Source: Paludibacteraceae bacterium
GTDB lineage: Bacteria > Bacteroidota > Bacteroidia > Bacteroidales > Paludibacteraceae
DNA length: 59,469 nucleotides
Assembly: GCA_017527495.1 (NCBI GenBank)
Contig: JAFXPY010000015.1
Span: forward strand, 1-59,469
Direction of reading: 5' to 3'
Shown: positions 1 through 7,860 of the stretch, one piece after another
Layout of the letters: each line of letters starts with the position of its first letter
Position numbering within the stretch: position 1 is the stretch's first letter
Position numbers and translations under genes: made by a program
The notes under the pieces: model-generated
What the model saw: the letters and a program-made list of their open reading frames with translations, nothing else
Databases searched by the model: none
Told to the model about the DNA's origin: nothing

Positions 1-356
1 ACAAACGCCAAGGAAAGAGAAAAGCATAAGCTGCCATTAGCGCATAAAGGCACTAACACAGAACGAGGAGAAAGAGAACAAGAAGGGAAACAAACGCCAA
101 GGAAAGAGAAAAGCATAAGCTGCCATTAGCGCATAAAGGCACTAACACAGAACGAGGAGAAAGAGAACAAGAAGGGAAACAAACGCCAAGGAAAGAGAAA
201 AGCATAAGTTGCCATTAGCGCATAAAGGCGCTAACACAGAACGAGGAGAAAGAGAAAAAGAAGGGAAACAAACGCCAAGGGAGGAGAAAAGCATAAGTTG
301 CCATTAGCGCATAAAGGCGCTAACACAGAACGAAAGGGGAAGAGGAAAAGAGAAAA
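1..356. repeat. Four tandem copies of an 89-bp repeat
   Basis: The sequence starting acaaacgccaagg recurs at 1, 90, 179 and 268, a constant period of 89 bp; the first copy may continue left of the window. Each copy holds an inverted repeat, TTAGCGC-ATAAAG-GCGCTAA in copies 3 and 4 and TTAGCGC-ATAAAG-GCACTAA in copies 1 and 2. Read on the minus strand, the variant is a G-T pair, so a hairpin in a minus-strand transcript would survive in all copies. The array lies downstream of the minus-strand lipoprotein gene. No protein-coding logic is visible. Function unknown. Confidence 0.9.
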
Positions 357-428
357 AACGAGGGAAAAAGCGAAAGGAAAAGAAAAAAAGAAAGAAAAGG
401 GGAAACAGAAAACTAAAGGGAGGGGGGC
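327..428. repeat. Purine-rich low-complexity tract
   Basis: About 100 bases made almost only of A and G on the plus strand, between the last 89-bp repeat and the terminator. It looks like a degenerated continuation of the G/A-rich part of the repeat unit. Open frames through it encode only Lys/Glu/Arg-rich peptides and I do not regard them as genes. Confidence 0.6.
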
Positions 429-470
429 AAAAAAAAGAGTAGAACCTATTTGGCTCTACTCTTTTTTTTA
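429..470. terminator. Bidirectional terminator after the GldJ-like gene
   Basis: AGAGTAGA and TCTACTCT form a stem that is extended inward by CC/GG past one mismatch around a TATTT loop. A-runs on the left and T-runs on the right flank it on both strands. It lies about 20 bases past the stop codon of the minus-strand gene ending at 489. Confidence 0.85.
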
Positions 471-488
471 TTGTATTATGATTGGTTG

Positions 489-2114
489 TTAAAAGTCTTT
501 TGTTCCACCCGGGAGTTGTTGTCCTACTGTTGACATTGCGCAACGGAAACCTATTGTACTTGTGCACTTGTCTTGATCGAGATAACGGCGGCTTGAAGGA
601 TTCAACCAATATACACGATCTTTCCATGAACCTCCTTTATACACGCGTGAGCGGTTTGTGATTTGCGGTGCAAGCACATCGGTTGGATCTAATTTTTCTT
701 GTGTGAGGTTGAAGAAACCTGTTGTGTCAGCCGGGAAGTTCATCAAGTAGTCTGTCTTGATTGTTGAAGCCCAGTCACCATCGCGGAAGTCGCGTTTATC
801 CATGTCAGGTGATGCGATGTCGAATGCAAGACGTCCAAGGGAGTCGAGTGAATAACGATCTTCGCCTGCTTCTTGTGTTGCTTCAACATCAAGTTTCGGT
901 GTGGTGTAAACATTACCACGGAATGAGTTGTACTCAGCTACTTCGGCACTACTTGTCTCACGATATACATCCATTACCCATTCGTTGACATTACCTGCCA
1001 TGTTGTATAGACCGAAGTCGTTAGGTTGGAATGCATTTACAGGACCTGTGATTACATATCCGTCGTTGAGCACGCCACTGACACCCATCATATCGCCTCG
1101 ACCACGAACGAAGTTGGCTTGAAGTTGTCCGAGTTGTTTTTTGCTCAAACTTCTTGGATAATAACCATCCCACGGATATATCTTGCCTTCTATTGTGAGT
1201 CCTTCTTCTGATGCTATAGGTGCATAAGCTGCAAATTCCCATTCTGCTTCTGTCGGGAGGCGATAACCTACGACGAGGAGTCCATCGTCAGGACGTACTT
1301 TGCGAACATTGTCGCTAAAGTCGTGTTTCGGGTGGCGACCATCTTCGGGGAGATATTCGTCGTTGTTGAGATATTTCTGAGTGTTAAACACGAAGTTGTC
1401 GCGAATATACTCATAAGTTGCCTTATTGACCGATGCTGCAGTTTCTTCGCCTTCTTCCTCTTCTTCTTCAACTACCTCTTCTTCCTCTTCTTCATCTCCG
1501 GCTGCTTTTTTCTCTTTCTTTGGTTGCTGTATTGATGCAAAGTCAGGCAATGAAATGATGCCATTGCTTACAAGGATCATCTCATTCACGCGGTCGGTAC
1601 GCCAAACGCAATAGTCAACGGCCTGTTCCCATGTTACGCCCACAACGGGGTAGAAATTGAATGCAGGGTGAGTGAAATAGTTTTCGAGATATGGTTCGTT
1701 ATAAGCCAATTCTTCGCGCCATACTGTGAAATCAGGTGTTGCAGCCTTCACAAGGTTTGGAGCTGTTGCTTGGAATACAATTTCCATCCAATGCAAATAC
1801 TCTCTCCAGTTGATGTTTGTAACCTCGTATTTGTCCATATAGAACGAACTAACAGTAAGGTTGCGCTGTTTGTTGTTACGAGGAGCAGTTACAAACTCAC
1901 CACGTTCACCTACCATAAATGTACCACCTTGGATTGGTATCATTCCCGGAGGTGTTTCCATACCTACCATATCAATAGCTTCAAACTTGGTAGTTTTCTT
2001 GTCATTATACTTCCAACCGGTTGTGTTGGAGTACTGAGTGTTCAAGTCATCTTGTTTGCAGCCACTCAATAGTACGAGCAGTGAAAGTGTTGCGATTTTG
2101 ATTACTTTTTTCAT
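489..2114 (-). CDS. GldJ-like SUMF1-domain lipoprotein (gliding/type IX secretion family)
   Basis: A 541-residue lipoprotein: signal peptide with lipobox ending LLSGC (Cys19), then a formylglycine-generating-enzyme (SUMF1/sulfatase-modifying factor) fold. The N-terminal TTGWKYNDKK stretch, the HPAF..YPVVGVTWEQAV segment, WRTDRVNE, YRLPTEAEWEFAA, AGNVNEW and C-terminal IGFRCAMS follow the order seen in GldJ/GldK proteins, which sit at the outer membrane and stabilise the type IX secretion and gliding machinery. GldJ is favoured over GldK (PorK) from the TTGW and WRTDRVNE pattern, from memory of the family. An insertion of nearly pure Glu (about residues 205-228) interrupts the domain. Transcribed alone, between its own promoter near 2158 and the terminator at 429-470. 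Confidence 0.75.
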   Translation of the reverse strand: MKKVIKIATLSLLVLLSGCKQDDLNTQYSNTTGWKYNDKKTTKFEAIDMVGMETPPGMIPIQGGTFMVGERGEFVTAPRNNKQRNLTVSSFYMDKYEVTNINWREYLHWMEIVFQATAPNLVKAATPDFTVWREELAYNEPYLENYFTHPAFNFYPVVGVTWEQAVDYCVWRTDRVNEMILVSNGIISLPDFASIQQPKKEKKAAGDEEEEEEVVEEEEEEGEETAASVNKATYEYIRDNFVFNTQKYLNNDEYLPEDGRHPKHDFSDNVRKVRPDDGLLVVGYRLPTEAEWEFAAYAPIASEEGLTIEGKIYPWDGYYPRSLSKKQLGQLQANFVRGRGDMMGVSGVLNDGYVITGPVNAFQPNDFGLYNMAGNVNEWVMDVYRETSSAEVAEYNSFRGNVYTTPKLDVEATQEAGEDRYSLDSLGRLAFDIASPDMDKRDFRDGDWASTIKTDYLMNFPADTTGFFNLTQEKLDPTDVLAPQITNRSRVYKGGSWKDRVYWLNPSSRRYLDQDKCTSTIGFRCAMSTVGQQLPGGTKDF

Positions 2115-2157
2115 ATCTTCACGTTTAGTCTATAGTTTTCGATATAGTTTCGACTTG

Positions 2158-2165
2158 CAAAATTA
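2158..2165 (-). promoter_or_regulatory. Probable -7 element for the GldJ-like gene
   Basis: On the minus strand the bases read TAATTTTG, matching the Bacteroidetes TAnnTTTG element, 44 bases upstream of the start codon. I do not see a well-spaced -33 TTTG. Confidence 0.5.
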
Positions 2166-2291
2166 ATAATATTTTTTTTTCTACACTAATTTTTTTCAAA
2201 CTTTTTTTCAAAAAGATTGCTTTTTATCGATTTTTTTACTTTTTCCGACGAAAAAAAACACATTTTCTTCCTTTTTTTTAGATTATTTTTG

Positions 2292-2299
2292 TATTTTTG
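2292..2299 (+). promoter_or_regulatory. Probable -7 element for folP-cdaA
   Basis: TATTTTTG matches TAnnTTTG and lies 29 bases before the folP start codon. The upstream stretch is poly-T rich with no clear -33 TTTG. The divergent intergenic region 2115-2327 holds nothing else that I can recognise. Confidence 0.55.
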
Positions 2300-2327
2300 C
2301 AGTCGTGCTTAAACTTAATTACCTCTC

Positions 2328-3179
2328 ATGAGCTTACTAAATGTTAATAAACGGTTGATAAATTTTCGTTCAAAAGATAATTTTCTGACTTGCAGTCCTA
2401 AAATCATGGGTATTGTCAATCTCTCTCCGGAGAGTTTTCACACCTCTTGCGAACCTGACGAAAAGGCTATAATCGAGTACGTTTGGAGCATAATAGAACA
2501 AGGTGCTGACATAATCGACATCGGGGCATGCAGCACAAAACCTAATCATGACTATATTGACTCTGAAACAGAATGGGCAAGACTTGCTGCTGCTCTACCT
2601 ATAATTCGCAAGAATTTTCCTAATGCTATTATTTCTCTCGACACCTTCAGGGCTGACATTGCTGATAAAGCTGTAAGACAATTCGGTATTGACATCATAA
2701 ACGACATTTCAGGTGGCACTTTAGACGGAGATATGTTCGGCATTGCCGGACAATTAGGTACGCCTTATATTCTCACACACTATGCAACAAAAGAAATCGC
2801 AACAGAAAGCGACGAGGATTTTTTAGCTTTGGTGATTGATTATTTCCAAAAGCGTATTTATTCTTTGAAACAGTGTGGCGTTAAAGACATCATTCTTGAC
2901 CCCGGATTTGGCTTTGGCAAGTCATTGCAACAAAATTATTGCCTGCTTAGGCATCTTTCTGATTTAGATATTTTTGGATTACCCATTTTGGTTGGAGTTT
3001 CAAACAAATCAATGATTTACAAAGCATTGCAGTGCAATTCGCAGCAGGCTCTGAGCGGTTCGCTTGCAGCAGAGATGTTCGCTTTGGAGCAAGGCGCAAG
3101 TATATTGAGAGTACATGATATTGCCCAAACAGCTGATATGATAAAGATTTTTAATTACATTCATCAGATAACATTATGA
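2328..3179 (+). CDS. folP: Dihydropteroate synthase
   Basis: A 283-residue TIM-barrel enzyme that joins 6-hydroxymethyl-dihydropterin pyrophosphate and p-aminobenzoate to form dihydropteroate in folate synthesis. The family signatures are in order: MGIVNLSPESFH (about 26-37), DIIDIGACSTKP (about 62-73), SLDTFRADIA, INDISGG, ILDPGFGFGKS and the C-terminal GASILRVHDI. Size is normal for the family. The stop codon overlaps the cdaA start as ATGA, so the two genes are probably translationally coupled. The folP-cdaA order is common in Bacteroidetes. Confidence 0.96.
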   Translation: MSLLNVNKRLINFRSKDNFLTCSPKIMGIVNLSPESFHTSCEPDEKAIIEYVWSIIEQGADIIDIGACSTKPNHDYIDSETEWARLAAALPIIRKNFPNAIISLDTFRADIADKAVRQFGIDIINDISGGTLDGDMFGIAGQLGTPYILTHYATKEIATESDEDFLALVIDYFQKRIYSLKQCGVKDIILDPGFGFGKSLQQNYCLLRHLSDLDIFGLPILVGVSNKSMIYKALQCNSQQALSGSLAAEMFALEQGASILRVHDIAQTADMIKIFNYIHQITL

Positions 3180-3952
3180 TTAGTATTATAGACATTATTG
3201 ATATTCTGCTTGTTGCTATTCTGCTTTTCCTTATATACAAGCAATTAGGCAAAAAGGTTCGCAATCTCTTTTGGGGAATATTAGTTTTTGTGTTGTTTTG
3301 GAGCGTTGCCAAGTTTTTGGGCATGCGTCTGACCGGTTCTATTTTTGACGAACTCATCACGAGCGTGGCTCCTATAGCTTTGATAATCATTTTTCAAGAC
3401 GAGATACGTTCATTTTTCTATCGTATGGGTTCACATCTGTCTTTCAGCGAGTTAAAACGCTTGTTCAATCGTTCGCAAGAAGAAAAAAACATACAAAAAG
3501 CAGGGCGAGATGTAATGCAAATTGTGTTGGCATGCAAGAGTATGTCAAACTCACATACTGGCGCCTTAATCATTTTTGCAAGAAATCAGAGTTTAGGCGA
3601 ATATATCGAAAGCGGAGAACAAATCAACGCCAAGATAAGTGCTCGCCTGATAGAGAATATATTTTTCAAAAACACACCTTTGCACGATGGAGCTATGATT
3701 ATAGAGCAAAGTCGTATTGTGGCAGCAGCATGCATCCTGCCCGTTTCAAAAAACCAAGACATACCACAATCATTTGGGTTGCGCCATCGTGCTGCATTGG
3801 GACTTTCCGAACACACCGACGCACTTAGTGTGGTTGTTTCAGAAGAGACCGGCAACATATCTGTTGCTGAAAATGGCGTTATAAAAGAGGTTGATTTGCA
3901 AGAATTGGAAAATACTATTTCTAAGGTTTTCGAGAAAGAGAAAAAGGATTAA
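3176..3952 (+). CDS. cdaA: Diadenylate cyclase (c-di-AMP synthase)
   Basis: A 258-residue membrane enzyme that condenses two ATP into c-di-AMP. Three hydrophobic segments occupy about residues 1-80, then a DisA-N (DAC) domain follows with the catalytic DGA at about 171-173 (in LHDGAMII) and RHR at about 203-205 (GLRHRAALG). The architecture is that of CdaA/DacA. It overlaps folP by 4 bp and shares its promoter. No CdaR-like partner is next to it here. Confidence 0.95.
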   Translation: MISIIDIIDILLVAILLFLIYKQLGKKVRNLFWGILVFVLFWSVAKFLGMRLTGSIFDELITSVAPIALIIIFQDEIRSFFYRMGSHLSFSELKRLFNRSQEEKNIQKAGRDVMQIVLACKSMSNSHTGALIIFARNQSLGEYIESGEQINAKISARLIENIFFKNTPLHDGAMIIEQSRIVAAACILPVSKNQDIPQSFGLRHRAALGLSEHTDALSVVVSEETGNISVAENGVIKEVDLQELENTISKVFEKEKKD

Positions 3953-4081
3953 TCTTAAAATCTTTAAAATTTAGTTGCCAATTTGAAAATAAACACTTAA
4001 TTTTGCAACTCAAAATGTTTATACGACCACAAACAGCGCAAAGCGTTGCGCAATAAAATATTAACATAAGCAGACTATTAT

Positions 4082-4260
4082 TTCGCGTTCGAAAAGAAAA
4101 AAGCCTACGAAACTGATTTCTCAACGAAACGGGTCATGCTTCACGAATGTGCCTAAAATGGGGACATTCCTTCTACAACTCAGTAAAGTTCACATTATCA
4201 GTGTGAACTCTCTATGGGTTGTAGGCGGAGGTTCTTCGTAGGCTCCTTCGTGAACGCGAA
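4082..4260. repeat. Nested inverted repeat of about 180 bp (cruciform or structured RNA)
   Basis: Four arm pairs are nested in order: TTCGCGTTC 4082-4090 with GAACGCGAA 4252-4260; AGCCTACGAA 4102-4111 with TTCGTAGGCT 4235-4244; CTACAAC 4173-4179 with GTTGTAG 4218-4224; AGTTCACA 4187-4194 with TGTGAACT 4202-4209. A further TTCACGAA/TTCGTGAA pair (4140-4147 and 4247-4254) offers an alternative pairing. It fills the gap between cdaA and the methylase gene. It could be a small non-autonomous mobile element or a structured transcript. Target-site duplications are not evident. Confidence 0.75.
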
Positions 4261-4324
4261 TAGAGGTTCACACCTTTTTTGTACCCGCCGGTGGATTGAT
4301 AGTATGCTACTAAACTATCAATCT

Positions 4325-5362
4325 ATGGCAAGAAATGCAAATCTGCATGCAGCAAATGCGGGAAAGAATGATGAGTTCTATACTCAATTACCAGACATCG
4401 AAAAGGAGCTCAAGTACTACAAGCAACACTTTCAAGGAAAAGTAGTGTTGTGTAATTGTGATGATCCGTACGAAAGTAATTTCTTCAAGTATTTTGCACT
4501 TAACTTCAACGCACTCGGTTTGAAAAAACTGATTGCTACCTGTTATAATGGATCTCCTGTTTCTGGTAATGAATTATTATTGAATTTCGGCGATACAGTA
4601 GATGACCCGAAGAAGATTGCCTACAAGGTAGAAATAACTGAAGTAACAGATGTAAATGGAGATGGAGCAGTTAATCTTGCAGATGTTAAGTATTTAATGC
4701 AAAACAATAAGAATATTATCTCTATTCTAAAGGAAAATGGAGATTTCAGGAGTAAGGAGAGTATAGATTTATTGCAACAAGCCGATATTGTAGTTACAAA
4801 TCCACCATTCTCTTTGTTTCGCGAGTATGTTGCTCAACTGATTGAGTATAAGAAACTCTTTTTGATTATAGGGAATGTCAATGCTGTTACATACAAAGAA
4901 TGTTTCCGTTTGATACAAGACAACAAAATGTGGATGGGTGCGAGTATTCATAGCGGCGACCGTGAGTTTCGCGTTCCTGACGATTATCCGCTCAACGCAG
5001 CAGGACATCGTATTGACGAGAATGGCAGAAAATACATTCGCGTTAAAGGTGTGCGCTGGTTTACCAATATGGATTATCCACAGCGTCACGAAGAACTTGT
5101 ATTATACAAACATTATACCCCTGAAGAATATCCTAAATACGATGAATATAACGCTATTAATGTCGGCGCAACAAATGATATTCCGATAGGCTATGGTGGT
5201 ATAATGGGTGTACCAATAACTTTTCTTGATAAGTATAATCCAGATCAATTTGAAATTATCGGATTAGATAGGTATGTTAAAGATAACCCTCATTATGGGG
5301 TTAGATTTAAGATAAATGGTAAAGAAACTTATGCCCGCATCCTTATCCGTCGCAAGCGGTGA
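4325..5362 (+). CDS. EcoRI-type adenine-specific DNA methyltransferase
   Basis: 345 residues from the ATG chosen here. Bases 4214-4324 are also open but lie inside the inverted repeat, and family members start close to a NLHxAxxxKNDEFYTQ motif, which is seen here right after the start. The N6-adenine methylase motif IV is NPPF (about residue 159, VVTNPPFSLFREY), with CNCDDPYESNFFKYF upstream. By family it transfers a methyl group from S-adenosylmethionine to adenine in DNA. A calcium-loop-like DVNGDGAVNLADV insert lies at about 113-125. No restriction endonuclease of EcoRI type is adjacent; the DUF262-HNH nuclease two genes downstream is a possible partner. Confidence 0.85.
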   Translation: MARNANLHAANAGKNDEFYTQLPDIEKELKYYKQHFQGKVVLCNCDDPYESNFFKYFALNFNALGLKKLIATCYNGSPVSGNELLLNFGDTVDDPKKIAYKVEITEVTDVNGDGAVNLADVKYLMQNNKNIISILKENGDFRSKESIDLLQQADIVVTNPPFSLFREYVAQLIEYKKLFLIIGNVNAVTYKECFRLIQDNKMWMGASIHSGDREFRVPDDYPLNAAGHRIDENGRKYIRVKGVRWFTNMDYPQRHEELVLYKHYTPEEYPKYDEYNAINVGATNDIPIGYGGIMGVPITFLDKYNPDQFEIIGLDRYVKDNPHYGVRFKINGKETYARILIRRKR

Positions 5363-5513
5363 GAGAGGAAGTTATCCCTTAGTACGGGTATAGTATCTCT
5401 ATAAAAGTAGCACAACAGTAGCGCATCCGTAGCGGAATAGAAGCAAATGGGGTTAGCAAAGGCACTATCACATCATAAAATGACGCGAATAAACATATTT
5501 TTCACATCAAAAC

Positions 5514-5544
5514 TTGCATAAAACAGCTAAAAGCAGTATCTTTG
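5514..5544 (+). promoter_or_regulatory. Promoter of the Fic / DUF262-HNH pair
   Basis: TTG at 5514-5516, 20 bases, then TATCTTTG at 5537-5544, a good fit to the Bacteroidetes consensus. It lies 47 bases before the Fic start codon and gives this pair a promoter separate from the methylase gene. Confidence 0.7.
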
Positions 5545-5591
5545 CAACGAAAATAAAGATTATTCACATTATTTTATGAAAGGATAAGGCG

Positions 5592-6707
5592 ATGGAACAT
5601 CCTATTTGGATATGGCAATATCAGCAGTGGCCGCATTTCTGCTGGAATAATGACAGCCTGCTCAACCTCTTGGCGCATGTGCATGAGTTGCAAGGCAGAT
5701 TATTAGGCAAGATGAGTGTTATGGGATTTGAGGCACAATCAGCCTCATCGTTGGAAACAATGACAGAGGATGTGTTACGCAATGCCGAGATAGAAGGAGT
5801 GATACTCAATGCTGCCAATGTGCGCTCATCTGTTGCGCGGCATTTAGGTATAGACACAGCGGGACTGCCACACCCCGACCATTACACAGAGGGAGTGGTA
5901 CAGGTGCTGATGGATGCGGTTCGTAATCACGATAACCTGCTGACAGAGGAGCGACTCTTTAGTTGGCATGCCGCGTTATTTCCTACCGGCAGAAGTGGAA
6001 TGATGCCAATCATAGTGGGAGACTATCGAACCGCCACCGAACCAATGCAGGTGGTGAGCGGCGCAATGGGTAAGGAGCAAGTGCATTATGAAGCACCGCC
6101 TTCGGAAGTGATGCAGACGGAGATGAACAAGTTTATAGAATGGTTGAATGTTGTTGACTCGCTTGACCCGCTGCTGAAAGCCGGTGTGGCTCATCTGTGG
6201 TTTGTGAATATACACCCGTTTGACGATGGCAACGGCAGATTAGCACGAACCATAACCGATATGTTGCTTGCACGCGCTGACGGCACAGAGCAACGGTATT
6301 ACAGTATGTCTGCAGCCATACAGAAAAACAAAAACGACTATTACGACACATTGGAATACACCGGCAAGCACGGTTTGGATATTACCCCTTGGCTGATATG
6401 GTTTTTGCAAACTTTGCAAGAAGCAATAGAAGCAGCACTTGCAAAAACCGACAAGATAGTGCAGAAAACGCTATTCTGGCAAAAGCATCGAGATATGGTG
6501 CTTAACGAAAGGCAAATAAAAATCATCAACCGCTTATGGGACGGCTTTGAAGGCAAACTATCAACAGGTAAGTGGGCAAAGATGAACCACACATCACAAG
6601 CCACTGCTCTGCGTGACATACAGGATCTGGTAGAAAAGGGCATCCTGCGAAAAACGGACGAAGCCGGCAGAAGCACCAACTACGAATTGATTATTGATAT
6701 CCAATAA
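5592..6707 (+). CDS. Fic domain protein with DUF4172 N-terminus and C-terminal winged helix
   Basis: 371 residues. The N-terminal WIWQYQQWPHFCW segment is the DUF4172 type. The Fic active-site loop is HPFDDGNGR (about 208-216) with the catalytic His208. By family it transfers AMP (or another nucleotide phosphate) to hydroxyl side chains of target proteins. The C-terminal ~80 residues (WAKMNHTSQATALRDI...LVEKGIL) look like a winged helix-turn-helix. The N-terminal autoinhibitory helix reads NAEIEG (about 64-69): the Glu-Gly is kept, but Asn stands where Ser or Thr is usual. It has its own promoter and lies 9 bases upstream of the DUF262-HNH gene, so the two are probably co-expressed. Confidence 0.92.
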   Translation: MEHPIWIWQYQQWPHFCWNNDSLLNLLAHVHELQGRLLGKMSVMGFEAQSASSLETMTEDVLRNAEIEGVILNAANVRSSVARHLGIDTAGLPHPDHYTEGVVQVLMDAVRNHDNLLTEERLFSWHAALFPTGRSGMMPIIVGDYRTATEPMQVVSGAMGKEQVHYEAPPSEVMQTEMNKFIEWLNVVDSLDPLLKAGVAHLWFVNIHPFDDGNGRLARTITDMLLARADGTEQRYYSMSAAIQKNKNDYYDTLEYTGKHGLDITPWLIWFLQTLQEAIEAALAKTDKIVQKTLFWQKHRDMVLNERQIKIINRLWDGFEGKLSTGKWAKMNHTSQATALRDIQDLVEKGILRKTDEAGRSTNYELIIDIQ

Positions 6708-6716
6708 ATACACCCC

Positions 6717-7799
6717 ATGAAAATTGAATTACACAAAATCACGGTTCGCGAGCTGACAGAAGGCTACGTGGACAATCAGGAAGCAGGCATGAAGGCATAT
6801 GGCGGCAAATTGGATGTGCGCCCGCCGTTTCAGCGCGAGTTTGTTTATAACGACAAAGAGCGCGATGCCGTAATTGACACTATCACGCAAGATTTTCCGC
6901 TCAATGTGATGTATTGGTCGGTAAACGATGACGGCACATTTGAAATCATAGACGGACAACAACGCACAGTTTCTATTTGTCAGTATGTCAATGGCGACTT
7001 TGCGCATTTGTTCCGTTATTTCGACAATCTCACCAAAGAGGAGAAAGAGCAGAGTCTCAACTATGAACTATATATCTATCGCTGCACAGGAACGGACAAA
7101 GAGAAATTAAAATGGTTCAAGACAATCAATATTGCCGGAAAGAAACTGACAAATCAAGAGTTGCTGAATGCCGTATACGCTTCGCCATGGCTGAGTGACG
7201 CCAAGCGGTATTTTAGTAAATCCAATTGCGGTGCATACCTTATGGGCAATAAATACCTCACCGGTTCGCCTATTCAGCAGGATTATTTGGAGACCGTACT
7301 TGATTGGATTAGCGGCGGACAGATAGAGCAATACATGGCTCAACACTCTATCAAAGATTCTGACGCTACGGCTCTTTGGCTTTATTTCCAACAAGTAATC
7401 AATTGGGTGCAAGCCAAGTTCAAATACCGCTCTGTGATGAAAGGTGTGGACTGGGGTGCAATCTACAATAAATACGGACAGGAACACATCAACATAGACG
7501 AAATGGAGCAACGCATCTCAGCGCTCATTCAAGACTCTGACGTCGGCAATCAGAAAGGCATTTATTGGTATGTGTTTGATGCCGACGAGCGGCACTTGCA
7601 GATTCGTACCTTTGATGGTAACACCAAACGCCGCCAGTATGAGAAACAACAAGGGATATGTCCTCTTTGCGGCAAGCATTTTGAGTTGGAGCAGATGGAG
7701 GCTGACCATATAACGCCATGGTCACAAGGCGGTCATACCACGCCCGACAACTGCCAGATGTTGTGCAAAGACTGTAACAGACGAAAATCTGCAAAATAG
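6717..7799 (+). CDS. DUF262 (ParB/Srx-like) nuclease with C-terminal HNH domain
   Basis: 360 residues. The N-terminal DUF262 domain has PPFQREFVYN (about 32-41) and DGQQRT (about 79-84), the motif linked to nucleotide-dependent activity in GmrS/BrxU-like type IV restriction enzymes. The C-terminus is a zinc-stabilised HNH endonuclease: CPLC (about 315-318), ADHITPW with His331, and CKDCNRRK (from about 350). Homologues act in restriction of modified or foreign DNA; the target here is unknown. It shares an operon with the Fic gene and ends just before a bidirectional terminator. Confidence 0.85.
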   Translation: MKIELHKITVRELTEGYVDNQEAGMKAYGGKLDVRPPFQREFVYNDKERDAVIDTITQDFPLNVMYWSVNDDGTFEIIDGQQRTVSICQYVNGDFAHLFRYFDNLTKEEKEQSLNYELYIYRCTGTDKEKLKWFKTINIAGKKLTNQELLNAVYASPWLSDAKRYFSKSNCGAYLMGNKYLTGSPIQQDYLETVLDWISGGQIEQYMAQHSIKDSDATALWLYFQQVINWVQAKFKYRSVMKGVDWGAIYNKYGQEHINIDEMEQRISALIQDSDVGNQKGIYWYVFDADERHLQIRTFDGNTKRRQYEKQQGICPLCGKHFELEQMEADHITPWSQGGHTTPDNCQMLCKDCNRRKSAK

Positions 7800-7810
7800 C
7801 AATAAACAAA

Positions 7811-7841
7811 AACATCAGCTCTACATTGTAAAGCTGATGTT
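7811..7841. terminator. Bidirectional terminator
   Basis: AACATCAGCT (7811-7820) and AGCTGATGTT (7832-7841) form a 10-bp stem around an 11-base loop, flanked by A-run and T-run. It separates the convergent DUF262-HNH and serS genes. Confidence 0.88.
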
Positions 7842-7860
7842 TTCATTTATAATCACTCTA

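Noticed and set aside
1-356. CRISPR array
   Set aside because: Whole 89-bp units repeat without unique spacers, and no cas genes are nearby. The same holds for 54,487-54,702.
4214-4324. N-terminal extension of the methylase
   Set aside because: It translates the inverted-repeat element and ends before the conserved start region; ATG 4,325 is preferred.
4661-4702. Dockerin or EF-hand-like motif (DVNGDGAVNLADV) inside the methylase
   Set aside because: The position lies within the methylase and I recall similar loops in other EcoRI-type methylases of Bacteroidetes, so it is treated as a family loop, not a fused dockerin.
4082-5362. Retron or DGR
   Set aside because: No reverse transcriptase gene is present next to the structured element.
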